Shown here in pieces: positions 63,278 through 64,000 of a DNA stretch of 64,000 nucleotides (position 1 is its first letter; each line of letters begins with the position of its first letter). The DNA is from Chthoniobacter flavus Ellin428. GTDB taxonomy: Bacteria > Verrucomicrobiota > Verrucomicrobiia > Chthoniobacterales > Chthoniobacteraceae. The notes beneath the pieces are model-generated. The model saw nothing but the letters and a program-made list of their open reading frames with translations. It made no database searches and was not told the DNA's origin. The stretch covers positions 124,001-188,000 of the forward strand of contig NZ_ABVL01000007.1 of NCBI RefSeq assembly GCF_000173075.1, in the 5' to 3' direction. The translations under genes were made by a program, and so were the position numbers.

Positions 63278-63358
63278 GCCACGCTGGGCGAGTCCCTGGG
63301 TAATCTCGAATTGAAAGTGTCCGCGAACCTCAAAACTAATTAATAGAAAGTCGAATAT

Positions 63359-63835
63359 ATGGCAGTAGACATGTTTCTTAAAATAGACGGCATACCTGGC
63401 GAGTCCAAGGACTCCCAGATGAAAGGCCAGATCCACATCGAGTCGTTCTCGTTCGGTGTTGAGCAAGTGGGTACGTCCGATTCCGGCGGCGGTTTGGGCG
63501 CGGGCAAGGCGAAGTTCGAAGATTTCGAGTTCACCATGCCGACGCAAAAAGCGAGCCCGAAGATCTATCTGGCGTGTGCCTCTGGCAAACACATCGGCAA
63601 CGCCGTCCTGAGCATCCGTAAAGCCGGCGGCAAGCAGGAGGTCTTCCTCAAGCATACCTTCGAGCACCTGCTGATTTCCTCGTTCCGCACCGCGAACGGC
63701 GATCCGCAGCCCTTGGATACGATCAAGTTCAACTTCGTCAAACTGACGACGGAGTACAAAGAACAAGACGACCAGGGCAAGCTGCTCGGCCCGGTCACCG
63801 CGAACTGGGACCTCAAGGCGAACAAGGGAGGTTAG
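63359..63835 (+). CDS. hcp: Type VI secretion inner tube protein Hcp
   Basis: Hcp tube protein, 158 residues, forms hexameric rings inside the sheath and carries effectors. MAVDMFLKIDGIPGESKDSQMKGQIHIESFSFGVEQ is the classical N terminus; later KFEDFEFTMPTQKASPKIYLACASGKHIGNAVLSIRKAGG and YKEQDDQGKLLGPVTANWDLKANKGG. Usual length is about 160. It starts 81 bases after the tssC stop and is followed by a stem-loop (63860-63889), which may account for high Hcp transcript levels. Confidence 0.94.
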   Translation: MAVDMFLKIDGIPGESKDSQMKGQIHIESFSFGVEQVGTSDSGGGLGAGKAKFEDFEFTMPTQKASPKIYLACASGKHIGNAVLSIRKAGGKQEVFLKHTFEHLLISSFRTANGDPQPLDTIKFNFVKLTTEYKEQDDQGKLLGPVTANWDLKANKGG

Positions 63836-63859
63836 TCCCTAGCCAGTTAAGAAAACTTT

Positions 63860-63889
63860 GGGCAGAGGTCGCTCCCGCGGCCTCTGCCC
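63860..63889 (+). terminator. Stem-loop after hcp
   Basis: GGGCAGAGGTCGC pairs with GCGGCCTCTGCCC (13 pairs, one G-U) around a four-base loop. Only a weak T-run follows (CTTCTTTA), so it may be an attenuator or mRNA-stabilising hairpin as much as a terminator. Confidence 0.6.
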
Positions 63890-63916
63890 GCTGCTTCTTT
63901 AGATGCCTAAAAATCA

Positions 63917-64000
63917 ATGAGCGCCGAAGACGCCGTCAAAGCGGGCCGCTTGGACGAAGCGCTGGAGGCGCTGCAAGGCGCCATCCGACAGTCCCCTGCG
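63917..64000 (+). CDS. tagJ: TagJ/ImpE family T6SS accessory protein, cut by window edge
   Basis: The last 84 bases start with ATG 63917 and read MSAEDAVKAGRLDEALEALQGAIRQSPA, the N terminus of the ImpE/TagJ family (usually AEELLKAGRLDEAL...). TagJ binds the TssB sheath subunit and the ClpV ATPase pathway in Pseudomonas. The order tssB-tssC-hcp-tagJ is that of HSI-I. The rest lies outside the window. Confidence 0.8.
   Translation, partial: MSAEDAVKAGRLDEALEALQGAIRQSPA

Noticed and set aside
1..64000. tRNA, rRNA or CRISPR arrays
   Set aside because: No tRNA-like cloverleaf, rRNA stretch or regularly spaced direct repeats were seen in the intergenic gaps.

Overview
The window is about 64 kb of GC-rich, densely coded bacterial DNA, most likely from a member of the Verrucomicrobiota (Spartobacteria/Chthoniobacter-like is my guess). 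The main evidence is the gene families: three DUF1501 proteins, a cytochrome-like/DUF1549/DUF1553 protein, an ECF sigma factor paired with a FecR-LamG protein, and a protein carrying autotransporter-type beta-strand repeats, all typical of the Planctomycetes-Verrucomicrobia group. No rRNA, tRNA or CRISPR array was seen.

Layout. 1-4543 (+): end of a polysaccharide cluster (two GT4 glycosyltransferases, a WcaF-like acetyltransferase, a GT2 enzyme and a frameshifted WcaI-like GT4). 4568-14505: DUF1501 secreted proteins, an M20 peptidase, and a small-molecule metabolic group (amidohydrolase, PLP aminotransferase, MFS transporter, SDR). 13084-20824 (-): a tightly overlapped operon, ECF sigma -> FecR-LamG -> PqaA-like hydrolase -> DUF1549/DUF1553 -> DUF1501. 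21017-23739: galT and a divergent Tat-exported DMFase-beta-like protein. 23910-24568: a REP-type Y1 transposase inside nested inverted repeats. 24647-33486 (-): a complete Wsp-like chemosensory operon (receiver, WspA-B-C-D-E-F) whose last gene is a receiver with a Cys/His-rich C-terminus instead of the GGDEF protein WspR. 33582-35072 (+): a DHA2-type MFS exporter. 35069-47582 (-): an ECF sigma factor overlapping a 1545-residue membrane protein (beta-strand repeats, TPR-like, STN-like and von Willebrand A domains), followed by a 2405-residue secreted/membrane protein of unknown function. 47982-52788 (-): parC, a Uma2 nuclease-family gene and parE. 53589-60775 (+): a TonB receptor, a secreted membrane-anchored CobN/HmuS-like chelatase, an ExbB/MotA-like channel protein and DUF2149, a likely tetrapyrrole/metal uptake unit. 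61231 to the end (+): start of a type VI secretion cluster (tssB, tssC, hcp, tagJ), in the order of Pseudomonas HSI-I.

Two things cut across the window. First, at least six conserved genes carry one small indel each, several in homopolymers. This looks more like uncorrected sequencing error than decay, so the broken genes should be read with that in mind. Second, the intergenic gaps hold dispersed palindromic elements: three copies of a 68-bp hairpin and two copies of a roughly 196-bp nested inverted repeat.
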